Assembly (NCBI RefSeq): GCF_002211305.1 | Contig: NZ_LOKW01000006.1 | Coordinates: 1 to 64,000 of the forward strand | Direction: 5' to 3' | From: Rhizobium sp. R634 | Lineage (GTDB): Bacteria > Pseudomonadota > Alphaproteobacteria > Rhizobiales > Rhizobiaceae | Length of the DNA: 64,000 bases | Shown here: positions 7,670 through 15,205 of the stretch, piece by piece | How the letters are laid out: every line of letters begins with the position of its first letter | Position numbering within the stretch: position 1 is the stretch's first letter | The notes under the pieces: model-generated | Seen by the model: the letters and a program-made list of their open reading frames with translations, nothing else | Told to the model about the DNA's origin: nothing | Database searches by the model: none | Program-made: the position numbers and the translations under genes

Positions 7670-9754
7670 ATGACCATAGACGTTCCGCAAGACATTCTTG
7701 ACGCGCTGACCGACGTCGACATGCCGCGGCTTCCTCCCGAGGCTGCGCCTTCGGAAGTAAGCCGGCTCGCCTGCGTCGAAGTGCCGGTCTATCGAGCCGG
7801 CTGCGTCGTCGTCGGATCGGGTGCGGCGGGTCTGCGCGCGGCGGTGGAAATGAAGCGGCGCGGCGATGATGTCGTCATCGTCAGCCAGAGCGCATGGGGT
7901 GGAACCTCGGCCTGCTCGGGATCGGACAAGCAGACCCTCCACACTGCAAACACGGCCGACCAGGGCGATAATTACAAGGCTATGGCCCGGGCCATCCGCA
8001 GTGGCGGCGCCATGGACGAGGATACGGCTTATGTCGAGGCGGTAGGCTCGTCCCGCATGATGGCATCGCTGCAGTTCCTGGGATTGCCGCTGCCGCAGGA
8101 TCCGCTTGGCGGAACGCTGAGATATCAAACCGACCATGACGAGGTTGGCCGCGCCACGAGTTGTGGGCCACGCACCTCGCGGCTGATGGTCAAGGTGCTG
8201 GCCGAGGAGGTGATCCGGCTGGGCGTGCCGTTCTACAACCAGACCACCGCCGTCAAGATCCTCACCGAGGGCGATGGAGCGGGCCGTCATGTCGTTGGCA
8301 TGCTCGCCATGCGCGCCGGCGACCGTACCGAGGAAAACCCGCTCGGCATCGCGCTCTTGGTCAGTGATGTCATCGTGCTTGCGGCCGGCGGACCGGGTGA
8401 GCTCTATCGTGACAGCGTCTATCCAAACGGCTGTTTCGGCTCGCTGGGGCTCGCCCTGGAGGCTGGCGTCGAGCTCGTGAACCTGACCGAAAGCCAGTTC
8501 GGCATCGGAACCCGGAGGGAAGGGTTCCCATGGAATCTCTCCGGCACCTATGTCCAGGCGATCCCGCATATCTATTCGGTCGATGCCGAAGGTGCCGAGC
8601 ATCATTTTCTGGCCGAATACTATCGCAGCACGCAGGAGCTGGCGTCGAACGTCTTCCGCAAAGGCTACCAATGGCCTTTTCACGCGACGCGCATGCTCGA
8701 TTTCGGATCGAGCCTGGTCGACCTCGCCATCTACCGCGAGACAGCCGCCGGCCGACGCGTCTTCATGGACTTCAACCGCAACCCGCTGCCGGTGCCGGGC
8801 GACCTGCCGTTCGGCCTGGAAAGGCTGGACGAGGATGTCCGAGCCTATCTCGGCAATGCCGGCGCGAGCCAGGCCATGCCGATCGACCGGCTGAAGCACA
8901 TGAACCCGCTCTCGATCGAACTCTATCGCCGTTACAAGATCGATATTGCCGAGGAGCCGCTGGAATTTGCGGTCAACAATCAGCACATGAACGGCGGCAT
9001 CATGGTCGATACCTGGGGCCGCAGCAATATCGGGGGCTGTTACGCGATCGGGGAAGCGGCAGGCACGCATGGCGTGACGAGGCCCGGTGGGGCGGCGCTG
9101 AATGCCGGGCAGGTGTTCGGCACGCGGGCGGCCGAGCACATCAGCGCGAGCGGCAGGGCGAAGCGGGCCGCTGCGGAGGATATAACAGCGATCGCGGAGG
9201 CCGGTATCGGCAGCCTTCTAGCCGCCCTCCGCGCCGAGAGCCCGCTGACCGCCAAATCGCTCCGCACGGAAATCCAGGCGCGCATGAGCGAGAAAGCCGG
9301 CATCCTCTGCGATCAGGAAAGCGTCGGCGGCGCCTTGATCGAAGCGCGCAAGCTGAATGCTGAAATCCGCAAGAAAGGCGTCGCCTACAGCCGCGGAGCG
9401 GAAGCGGTTCGAGGGGTGCAATGGCGGCATATGGCGTTGGCATCGGAAGCTGTGCTCAGCGCGCTCGACTTCTTCATCCGCAATGGCGGCGGCAGCCGCG
9501 GCGCGCGGGCGATATGCGACGGGCAGGGCGAGTCTCTTCCGCTGGCGCGCGCTGGCCCGCTGCAGGATTATCGGTTCCGGAAGGAGCGCCCCGCGCATCG
9601 GGAGGAGCAGATCGTCGTTCGGCTGGATGGGGATCAAATCGGGCTTTCGACCCGTGCGAATAGGACCTTCGATGAAAAGGCCAGATCCTTCTTCGAGCGT
9701 GACTGGCCGGCCTGGCTGACTGGCCGCACCTATGATCTTGCGAGGGATAAATGA
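7670..9754 (+). CDS. FAD-binding protein, succinate dehydrogenase/fumarate reductase flavoprotein-like
   Basis: Large flavoprotein of 694 aa. The FAD fold begins near residue 45 (VVGSGAAGLRAAVEMK). The C-terminal half carries GCYAIGEAAGTHGV and TRPGGAALNAGQVFG, the block that contacts FAD and dicarboxylate in SdhA, FrdA and aspartate oxidase. The first 40 residues precede the flavin fold and are not recognised. No iron-sulphur or membrane-anchor subunit is adjacent, so it is not a respiratory complex II; a soluble oxidase or a keto-sugar/enone reductase is more likely. It is the last gene of the operon, 13 nt after the Gfo/Idh gene. The physiological reaction is unknown. Confidence 0.82.
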   Translation: MTIDVPQDILDALTDVDMPRLPPEAAPSEVSRLACVEVPVYRAGCVVVGSGAAGLRAAVEMKRRGDDVVIVSQSAWGGTSACSGSDKQTLHTANTADQGDNYKAMARAIRSGGAMDEDTAYVEAVGSSRMMASLQFLGLPLPQDPLGGTLRYQTDHDEVGRATSCGPRTSRLMVKVLAEEVIRLGVPFYNQTTAVKILTEGDGAGRHVVGMLAMRAGDRTEENPLGIALLVSDVIVLAAGGPGELYRDSVYPNGCFGSLGLALEAGVELVNLTESQFGIGTRREGFPWNLSGTYVQAIPHIYSVDAEGAEHHFLAEYYRSTQELASNVFRKGYQWPFHATRMLDFGSSLVDLAIYRETAAGRRVFMDFNRNPLPVPGDLPFGLERLDEDVRAYLGNAGASQAMPIDRLKHMNPLSIELYRRYKIDIAEEPLEFAVNNQHMNGGIMVDTWGRSNIGGCYAIGEAAGTHGVTRPGGAALNAGQVFGTRAAEHISASGRAKRAAAEDITAIAEAGIGSLLAALRAESPLTAKSLRTEIQARMSEKAGILCDQESVGGALIEARKLNAEIRKKGVAYSRGAEAVRGVQWRHMALASEAVLSALDFFIRNGGGSRGARAICDGQGESLPLARAGPLQDYRFRKERPAHREEQIVVRLDGDQIGLSTRANRTFDEKARSFFERDWPAWLTGRTYDLARDK

Positions 9755-9764
9755 CGTCTGCCGA

Positions 9765-9947
9765 TCAATCGGGATTGGAAACCGGCGGCGGAACCCGGAC
9801 ACGTTCGGTGTCGTCGGAACCTTCGGCGACGGCTTCCTCGCTTTTGCGCACATGCCTCGGCGGATCCTTCCCTTCAACCGGCTTCGGCGAAAGCTGGTCG
9901 TCGGCCTGGATCTCGTCGGTGTTCAGATAATTTTTGCTCTCAGCCAT
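9765..9947 (-). CDS. Small acidic hydrophilic protein, unknown function
   Basis: Sixty residues, no hydrophobic segment, rich in Glu, Asp, Lys and Pro, and probably unstructured. GGAAG lies 8 nt before the chosen ATG; a GTG three codons upstream is less likely. It sits 5 nt after the stop of another small hydrophilic protein on the same strand and converges with the flavoprotein operon. Short proteins of this style in rhizobia often belong to the general stress regulon, which the promoter-like site upstream of its neighbour supports. No function can be assigned. Confidence 0.65.
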   Translation of the reverse strand: MAESKNYLNTDEIQADDQLSPKPVEGKDPPRHVRKSEEAVAEGSDDTERVRVPPPVSNPD

Positions 9948-9952
9948 GGCAG

Positions 9953-10183
9953 TCACTTCCGATTGGAGAATTGCGGGGCAGGGATGCGGCCCTTCTGATC
10001 GGCGCGGCCGGTGCGAGGATCGGCCTCGGTGGGACCTTCGCCCGCCTGGCGGCTGCTGCCCATATCGATCGGCGGCTTACGCTGGTCGTCTATATCGGTT
10101 ACAGGCAGCTCGTCGTCCTGGGTGTCCTCATTCAGTGACTTCGGCGGGAGCTTCGCGGAATCTGGGGTGGAATTGATTGGCAT
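9953..10183 (-). CDS. Small hydrophilic protein, unknown function
   Basis: Seventy-six residues, highly polar (Asp, Pro, Lys, Gln), with no membrane segment or cysteine. A longer reading frame extends upstream to 10264, but AAAGGAG lies 7-8 nt before the ATG at 10183, which fixes the start. A GGAAC-N18-TT site directly upstream (10205-10229) suggests expression under the general stress sigma factor. It may also be read from exonuclease III, which lies upstream on the same strand. It is likely intrinsically disordered; no family is recognised. Confidence 0.68.
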   Translation of the reverse strand: MPINSTPDSAKLPPKSLNEDTQDDELPVTDIDDQRKPPIDMGSSRQAGEGPTEADPRTGRADQKGRIPAPQFSNRK

Positions 10184-10204
10184 CGGCAATCTCCTTTCAT
10201 GCGT

Positions 10205-10229
10205 AACTCCAGCCGCCATCGTGGGTTCC
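10205..10229 (-). promoter_or_regulatory. Candidate EcfG/RpoE2 (general stress) promoter
   Basis: On the minus strand GGAAC (10229-10225) is followed 18 nt later by TT (10206-10205), matching the rhizobial RpoE2/EcfG pattern GGAAC-N18/19-TT. The -10 end lies about 20 nt before the ATG at 10183. Confidence 0.5.
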
Positions 10230-10260
10230 CTGTCTCCCTTGTTGTCGGCGGCAGCGCAGC

Positions 10261-11052
10261 TCACATGCCTTCAGCTTTGGAGACGTCGAGCTCGATCATA
10301 ACCGGCGCGTGGTCGCTCGTATGGTCCCAGCCCCGGGGTTTTCTCCGAACGCTTGCCGACCGGAGCCAGGGTGCGACTGTCGGGCTGAGCAGGAAGTGGT
10401 CGATCCGGAGCCCGGCGTCGCGTTCGAAGCTGTTGCGCCAATATTTCCAGAACGTGTAGATGCGTTCGCCCGGGTGCAGGTGCCTGACGGCGTCCGTCCA
10501 GCCCTGGGCAACCAGATGAGCATAGGCCTTACGGACTTCCGGCCTGAAAAGGGCATCGTCCAGCCAGCGCTCCGGCTTGTAGACGTCGATCTCCGTCGGC
10601 ATGACATTAAAGTCGCCGGCCAGGATCGCCGGCACGCCAAGGTCGAGGAGTTCGGCGGCATAGCCATCGAGGCGGCGGAACCAGCGGAGCTTGTAGTCGA
10701 ATTTCGCGCTCGGGAACGGATTGCCGTTGGGAAGATACAGGCACCCGATCACGACGCCGTCGATAACGGCTTCGATATAGCGGCTGTGGGTGTCGTCGGG
10801 ATCGCCGGGAAGCCCGCGCCGTGTCAGGATCGGTGTCTGGCCTCTTGCAAGGATGGCGACCCCGTTCCAGGATCGCTGTCCGTGCCAGACGGCGCCGTAG
10901 CCGGCCCGCTCGATCTCATTGCGCGGAAATCTGGCGTCGTCCGTCTTCAATTCCTGGAGGCAGACGATATCGGGAGTATCCTCCTTGAGCCAGCGCAGCA
11001 GGATGTTGAGGCGGCCGTTGATCCCGTTGACATTGTATGTCGCGATCCTCAT
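10261..11052 (-). CDS. xthA: Exodeoxyribonuclease III
   Basis: Mg-dependent AP endonuclease and 3'-5' exonuclease of base-excision repair, 263 aa, the normal length. All family blocks are present: MRIATYNVNGIN at the start, CLQELK with the metal-binding Glu near residue 34, AGDFNV in the middle, RIDHFLLSP, and the C-terminal WDHTSDHAPV catalytic Asp-His pair. Rhizobia usually carry more than one xthA paralogue. This copy lies among stress-type small genes rather than with core repair genes, so a stress-inducible role is plausible but inferred. GGGGG precedes the start. Confidence 0.93.
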   Translation of the reverse strand: MRIATYNVNGINGRLNILLRWLKEDTPDIVCLQELKTDDARFPRNEIERAGYGAVWHGQRSWNGVAILARGQTPILTRRGLPGDPDDTHSRYIEAVIDGVVIGCLYLPNGNPFPSAKFDYKLRWFRRLDGYAAELLDLGVPAILAGDFNVMPTEIDVYKPERWLDDALFRPEVRKAYAHLVAQGWTDAVRHLHPGERIYTFWKYWRNSFERDAGLRIDHFLLSPTVAPWLRSASVRRKPRGWDHTSDHAPVMIELDVSKAEGM

Positions 11053-11086
11053 GTGACCCCCGCCGGTCGACGCCTTGCCCCGCGCT

Positions 11087-11488
11087 CTAGAAACGCTCCT
11101 GAGTTTCTTCCTCCGGAAGCCCGCGCCCGCAATCGGCCCAATCCAGACGGCTTTCCACGCCGTAATGCCCGGCCGGCCGGATTTTCTCCGGCGTGTCGAG
11201 GGAACCGACCGTCAGCCGGATCAGTTCGTCGCCGTCATACTGGAGATAGAGCGGCGTTCCGCATTTGCCGCAGAAACCGCGGGTCGCGATCGGCGACGAT
11301 CGATAGGAGGCCGGCGCGTCCTGTGTCCAGACAAGATCGGCGATCCTGGCTTGGACGAGCACCGCGAAGGGACCGCCGGTCGCCTTTTTGCACATGTCGC
11401 AGTGGCAGTATCCCGAGTGCGCCGGCTCGCCTGCGAATTCGTATCGGCAGGCGCCGCACAGGCAGCCGCCGGTCCAATGCATCGCCAT
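11087..11488 (-). CDS. GFA family (glutathione-dependent formaldehyde-activating enzyme-like) zinc protein
   Basis: Small zinc-fold protein of about 133 aa. Cysteine pairs sit in the family order: GGCLCGACRYE, then CHCDMCKK, then FCGKCGTPLY. Members resemble S-(hydroxymethyl)glutathione synthase, but most, including short ones like this, have no demonstrated activity. The start is uncertain: ATG at 11488 or 11482, or a TTG at 11500 overlapping the upstream stop; 11488 is chosen. It lies between the ElaB-like gene and xthA on the same strand with short gaps, so the three are probably one transcript. Confidence 0.82.
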   Translation of the reverse strand: MAMHWTGGCLCGACRYEFAGEPAHSGYCHCDMCKKATGGPFAVLVQARIADLVWTQDAPASYRSSPIATRGFCGKCGTPLYLQYDGDELIRLTVGSLDTPEKIRPAGHYGVESRLDWADCGRGLPEEETQERF

Positions 11489-11496
11489 AGCCGGGC

Positions 11497-11994
11497 TCAA
11501 CGCGTTGCGCCGAAGACGAAGGCGATGCCGGCGACGATTGCGACCGCCGTCAGCGGCTGCTCGCGGATCCTGTCTTCGATGTCGCGCACGACGCTGCGCG
11601 CTTCAGCTTTTGCCACGCGCGCAGTTCCTGAAGCCAGCCCCGAAGCAGATTCTGCTATCCGCCCAGCTTCCTTTCGAAGCGCGCGCATCTCCTGATGATC
11701 GGTTTTGAAACCGTCGGAGGAGCCATCGGTCTCGCCGGTGGAGCGCAAAGCTTGATCCACGAGCGGGAATTCCTCGTCGAGCTGAGAGAGATCCGGCTCC
11801 CGAGCCACGCGATCAACGGCCTCGGTGTCGGCGCGGCCGGCGGGTATGGACGTGTGAGTGGCCGACACCGGGTCGGACGCCGGAAAAGTGGCCTCGATTC
11901 CTCTGTCGAGCTCACCTTTTCGAGCCCGGCTCCGCTGTTCTGCCTGTTCCTTGCGCAGGGATTGGACTGCCGGGGATTCGTTGGGATTTGCCAT
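11497..11994 (-). CDS. ElaB/YqjD-like (DUF883-type) membrane-tail protein
   Basis: About 165 aa. The first ~100 residues are polar and likely disordered. The last ~70 contain an Ala-rich amphipathic helix (ESASGLASGTARVAKAEA) and a single C-terminal membrane helix (TAVAIVAGIAFVFG) ending in TR, the layout of ElaB/YqjD proteins that tether to the inner membrane and in E. coli bind ribosomes in stationary phase. The ATG at 11994 has GGAGG 8 nt upstream; an ATG five codons earlier lacks one. A GGAAC-N18-TT site at 12026-12050 points to general stress control. Assignment rests on architecture. Confidence 0.7.
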   Translation of the reverse strand: MANPNESPAVQSLRKEQAEQRSRARKGELDRGIEATFPASDPVSATHTSIPAGRADTEAVDRVAREPDLSQLDEEFPLVDQALRSTGETDGSSDGFKTDHQEMRALRKEAGRIAESASGLASGTARVAKAEARSVVRDIEDRIREQPLTAVAIVAGIAFVFGATR

Positions 11995-12025
11995 CAGGGT
12001 TTCCTCCATTGTTCTTCGACAATGA

Positions 12026-12050
12026 AAGCGACGACGAGGAAAGAAGTTCC
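12026..12050 (-). promoter_or_regulatory. Candidate EcfG/RpoE2 promoter for the ElaB-like/GFA/xthA genes
   Basis: On the minus strand GGAAC (12050-12046), an 18-nt spacer and TT (12027-12026) match the general stress sigma pattern. The site lies 32 nt upstream of the ATG at 11994, giving a short leader. Confidence 0.5.
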
Positions 12051-12288
12051 GGAAGAATGCATTTTCGCCTTCGACGATAACGGCTATCGGAGGGGCAGCC
12101 GAAGTGCCCGTACGCTGTCCATCGTCGCCGGCATATCCGGCGGTTTTTGCCGGCTCGGGGGCTCTCCATCAGGCAAACCAGACCAAAGTCTTGCAATGTT
12201 TGGCACTTAGGTCCGGTTGCATTCGATGCTAAAAAAAACGAAAATATAGAGAGTTGTAATAAGGCTGAGTACGCATGAGTGAGGCTGT

Positions 12289-12777
12289 GTGATTAGTATC
12301 TCGAAACGCGATTTTCTGAGATTGAGCGGCGGCGCTGCCGTCGCGCTTGTGGCTGCCGCATCTCCAGCGACACTGAATCTTACCGGCTTTCTTCCTGTCG
12401 TGACAACGAAACGCGCCGAAGCAAAGGACGGCAATAACGGCAATGGCGGCGGCAACGGCAATGGCGGAGGAAACGGCGGGGGGAATGGCAACGGCGGAGG
12501 CGGCGGCAACGGCAACGGCAACGGAGGAGGGAGCGGAAGCGGCAGTTCCGGCAGCAGCAGCAGCGGAAACTCCGGATCTTCGTCCTCGTCGAAAGGATCG
12601 TCAGCAGCGAGAGCAACCGAGGATTCCGATGGTTCGATCGATGTCCGTCATGCGAACGGTATCACCGAAACCCTCCAGAGCGGCCGCTACACCATGAAGG
12701 ACTCGAAAGGCAGGACGATCATAAACCGGCAGGCAACCACTAACGATGCCAGGCGACTGAGCCGCTTCTTCCGCTAA
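12289..12777 (+). CDS. Exported Gly/Asn/Ser-rich low-complexity protein
   Basis: 162 aa starting at GTG. The N terminus is Tat-like (SKRDFLRLSGG then a hydrophobic stretch) but has Lys-Arg instead of twin Arg, so the route could be Tat or Sec. Residues ~45-105 are a Gly-Asn then Ser-rich low-complexity tract; the last ~55 are polar and may fold (DSDGSIDVRHANGI, ending RRLSRFFR). It is probably a periplasmic or surface protein. No family is recognised. A decamer (ACTTAGGTCC at 12205-12214) shared with other genes of this island lies 75 nt upstream of the start. Confidence 0.7.
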   Translation: MISISKRDFLRLSGGAAVALVAAASPATLNLTGFLPVVTTKRAEAKDGNNGNGGGNGNGGGNGGGNGNGGGGGNGNGNGGGSGSGSSGSSSSGNSGSSSSSKGSSAARATEDSDGSIDVRHANGITETLQSGRYTMKDSKGRTIINRQATTNDARRLSRFFR

Positions 12778-12790
12778 GGCAACTCCGGCT

Positions 12791-13414
12791 CTAGTTCTGT
12801 TCACGCCACCGCAGGGCCGCTTCGGTCCTGTTTGTGACGCCGAGCTTGCTCAGAATTTGTGTCATATGGTGTTTCACCGTTTTTTCCTGCAGATCCAGAC
12901 GCAAGCCGATATGCTTGTTCGACAAGCCTTGCGCGACCAGATCCATCACCTCGCGTTCCCGCGGCGTCAGGCTGTTTTTTTCGGAGGGTTCGATCTTTAA
13001 CGACTTCTCCATGACTTTTGCTGACATCGTCGGCGAAATATATCGCGCTCCGCCCATGATGGTCTGGATCGCCTCGGCGAGACCGCGAGAGCCGACACCC
13101 TTGAGAACATAGCCCTTCGCGCCGCGTTGCAGAGCGCCGACCAGCGTGTCCACCTCCTCCGACACCGTCAGCATGAGCACTTTCGTCGAGGGGCTGCGCG
13201 TCAGAACTTGGCCGATCGCAGACAGTCCGCCACCGGGCATCGAGACGTCGAGAAGCATGACGTCGGGGCGGTTATTCGCCGCGATCATGGCCGCGTCATC
13301 GCTGCTGGCGCCTTCACCCACGACGACGAAGTCGCTGATCTCGGACAAGCTGCGCGTTACGCCCTCGCGAAAAAGCGGGTGGTCGTCCACGACGCCGATA
13401 GTGATTGATGCCAT
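12791..13414 (-). CDS. LuxR/NarL-family response regulator
   Basis: Two-component output regulator, 207 aa. In the receiver domain the acidic pocket is D10/D11, the phosphoacceptor D56 (MLLDVSMPG) and the conserved Lys about 105 (YVLKG). The C-terminal LuxR helix-turn-helix runs from LTPREREVMDLVAQG to KTVKHHMTQIL. The start has TAGGAGATTAAAG upstream and lies 2 nt after the kinase stop, so kinase and regulator are one unit. Targets are unknown; the surrounding secreted-protein genes that share a recurrent upstream decamer are candidates by proximity only. Confidence 0.93.
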   Translation of the reverse strand: MASITIGVVDDHPLFREGVTRSLSEISDFVVVGEGASSDDAAMIAANNRPDVMLLDVSMPGGGLSAIGQVLTRSPSTKVLMLTVSEEVDTLVGALQRGAKGYVLKGVGSRGLAEAIQTIMGGARYISPTMSAKVMEKSLKIEPSEKNSLTPREREVMDLVAQGLSNKHIGLRLDLQEKTVKHHMTQILSKLGVTNRTEAALRWREQN

Positions 13415-13416
13415 CT

Positions 13417-14805
13417 TTAATCTCCTACTTCCATAGGCTCGAAGATCATGGTCACGGTCGTCCCTCCTTCGCCCGTCCTCACGTCGAAGGACCCTCCCAG
13501 GCTGTCGATCCGCTCCCGAAGTCCTACCAGGCCAAGGCTTGACGGCCTTACCTCGTTCGGGTCGAAGCCGTCGCCGCGATCGCTGACCTCCACGCGAACG
13601 TGACCATTGTGCGAGACCGCCTTGACAGCCTGCTGAATGCCGCCGCCGTGACGATAGGCGTTGTTCAAGGCTTCCTGGACGAAGCGATAGATACAGATCT
13701 TCACGGCGGTAGCAAGTTCGGGTCCATCCTCATCGACATCAGTCTCGACATGGGTTTCCGTCTTGTGCTGATGAACTTCGACGACCCGGGTGACGATTTC
13801 GGTGATCGAGGATTTTTCGATTTGCGGCAGCACCAGCCCGCTGCAGATATTGCGGATCTCCGTCATTGCCTCGGCAAGGCTGGAGCGGATCCAGGCAAGC
13901 TCTTTTTCCCGCGCCTCGGGCTGCGTGGAGGGGTTGACCAGCAAGTCGCTGTCCAGGCGCAGCGAGGCATAGGCGATATGCTGGGCCGGACCGTCGTGCA
14001 GGTCGGCGCCGATGCTGCGCAGATAGGTTTCGTTGAGCGCCGCCGCCCGCTGGGAAGCGCGCTGCAGCCGCCGCTGAAGCCCGCGATTCTCCGCCAGCAG
14101 CGCTGACAGTTCCTGGACCCGTCCTCTCAGATCCTTGCGCTGCGCCTCGATCATGCGGCTGCTGCGAAACACCAAAATAGACAGAACAAGGAAAAAGACT
14201 GCCGTGAGGGTGGCAACGGCGGCCCAGCTCCGGAGCCTGGCGTGCGCCAGGCTGTCGCCGAGCCCTTCCGCCGTCTCGTAGAATTCGAGTACGGCGACAG
14301 CCTGGCCGGACCATGGCTGGAGCACGGGGTTATAGATTTCCATCAGCGGCTTGCCGAGTGCGCGCTCCTTACTGCTTTCCGGGTCGTCGGCGATCTCGTA
14401 GCGCGCGACGAGGGATCCCGCGAACGCCCTTTGAAGCTTGTCGTTAACCGGAAACTTTTTCCCCATCAGCTCCTTTTCGTTCGAATAGAGGATGGTGCCG
14501 TCGCTTCTCCAAAGCTTGAACGAAACGAGGCGCTTGCCGAGCGCCCCTTGGCCGAGCGTCTCGTCGAGCGCCTGAGCGCTGACTTCGTCCAGCATGGATT
14601 CCTTCTGCATGTCGGGAAGCAGCGGCGCAACCACGCTATCCACGTACAGCGCCGTCGCCGCGCCGGAATTATGGATGACGGCCTCCTCGATGAGGTGAGT
14701 GACGAAAATGCCGACCAGCAACATGGCGGCAATCGAGATCAGTCCACCCGTGATGAAGAACTGGGAGGCGAGGGAGCGGGCATTCCAGCGGCGAAGCCAA
14801 TTCAT
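13417..14805 (-). CDS. Membrane sensor histidine kinase (NarX/DegS-like, HisKA_3)
   Basis: 462 aa. One membrane helix near residues 15-37 and a second near 185-210 enclose a periplasmic sensor domain of about 150 residues (cache-like in position, unassigned). A coiled stretch (about 215-255) leads to the HisKA_3 dimerisation box with phospho-acceptor His about 270 (DLHDGPAQ), then the HATPase with ALNNAYRHGG and DRGDGFD and a C-terminal GLVGLRERI. It partners the NarL-type regulator immediately downstream. There is no strong ribosome-binding site before the ATG. The stimulus cannot be deduced; this family often senses nitrate, thiol or envelope signals. Confidence 0.92.
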   Translation of the reverse strand: MNWLRRWNARSLASQFFITGGLISIAAMLLVGIFVTHLIEEAVIHNSGAATALYVDSVVAPLLPDMQKESMLDEVSAQALDETLGQGALGKRLVSFKLWRSDGTILYSNEKELMGKKFPVNDKLQRAFAGSLVARYEIADDPESSKERALGKPLMEIYNPVLQPWSGQAVAVLEFYETAEGLGDSLAHARLRSWAAVATLTAVFFLVLSILVFRSSRMIEAQRKDLRGRVQELSALLAENRGLQRRLQRASQRAAALNETYLRSIGADLHDGPAQHIAYASLRLDSDLLVNPSTQPEAREKELAWIRSSLAEAMTEIRNICSGLVLPQIEKSSITEIVTRVVEVHQHKTETHVETDVDEDGPELATAVKICIYRFVQEALNNAYRHGGGIQQAVKAVSHNGHVRVEVSDRGDGFDPNEVRPSSLGLVGLRERIDSLGGSFDVRTGEGGTTVTMIFEPMEVGD

Positions 14806-14866
14806 TTTGATACCGGCAAGGATTTCCCGCTAACCTATCGCGCCTTTAGAGTTTTTCCAAACAGTG

Positions 14867-15043
14867 TCATGGGATATTTCTGGTATCGAAGATATCGGCG
14901 CCCTTGACGCTCTCGGTCAATCGACCGGTATCGCCCGACATGGCTGCGCCGAAGATATAAAGAAGGGCGGCGAGAACGATAACGAGGGCGACGACGGACG
15001 CGCTCCAGGCATTGTTCACTCTGGATCTGCTGCTCTGAGCCAT
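14867..15043 (-). CDS. Small single-pass membrane protein
   Basis: 58 aa: a polar N terminus (MAQSSRSRVNNAW), one membrane helix (ASVVALVIVLAALLYIFGAA) and a polar tail (DTGRLTESVKGADIF). AAGGAG lies about 8 nt before the ATG at 15043; a longer frame to 15082 lacks this support. A full-match EcfG-type site (GGAAC-N16-CGTT) is 29 nt upstream, making it a likely general stress gene. It is upstream of, and co-directional with, the histidine kinase (61-nt gap), so some read-through into the two-component genes is possible. No known family. Confidence 0.7.
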   Translation of the reverse strand: MAQSSRSRVNNAWSASVVALVIVLAALLYIFGAAMSGDTGRLTESVKGADIFDTRNIP

Positions 15044-15071
15044 ATCAGGATCTCCTTCGGTCTCTTTCGAA

Positions 15072-15096
15072 AACGGAGCCAATCGTTGCGCGTTCC
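15072..15096 (-). promoter_or_regulatory. Candidate EcfG/RpoE2 promoter (best match in the window)
   Basis: On the minus strand GGAAC (15096-15092), 16 nt, then CGTT (15075-15072), equivalent to GGAAC-N18-TT. Both boxes match the general stress consensus, and the site sits just upstream of the 58-aa membrane protein. Confidence 0.6.
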
Positions 15097-15205
15097 ACGC
15101 GATGGACTTCGGTCGGGCAGCGGTAGGACCATGGTCTGAGCCCTGTGGACATCAGCAGATCCAGGCATATTTCAAGTTGAATGAGCTGAGTTTGGAGGCC
15201 TCTGA

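Noticed and set aside
10309..11490. 393-codon plus-strand open frame opposite xthA and the GFA gene
   Set aside because: No ribosome-binding site or domain; the minus-strand products are recognisable families.
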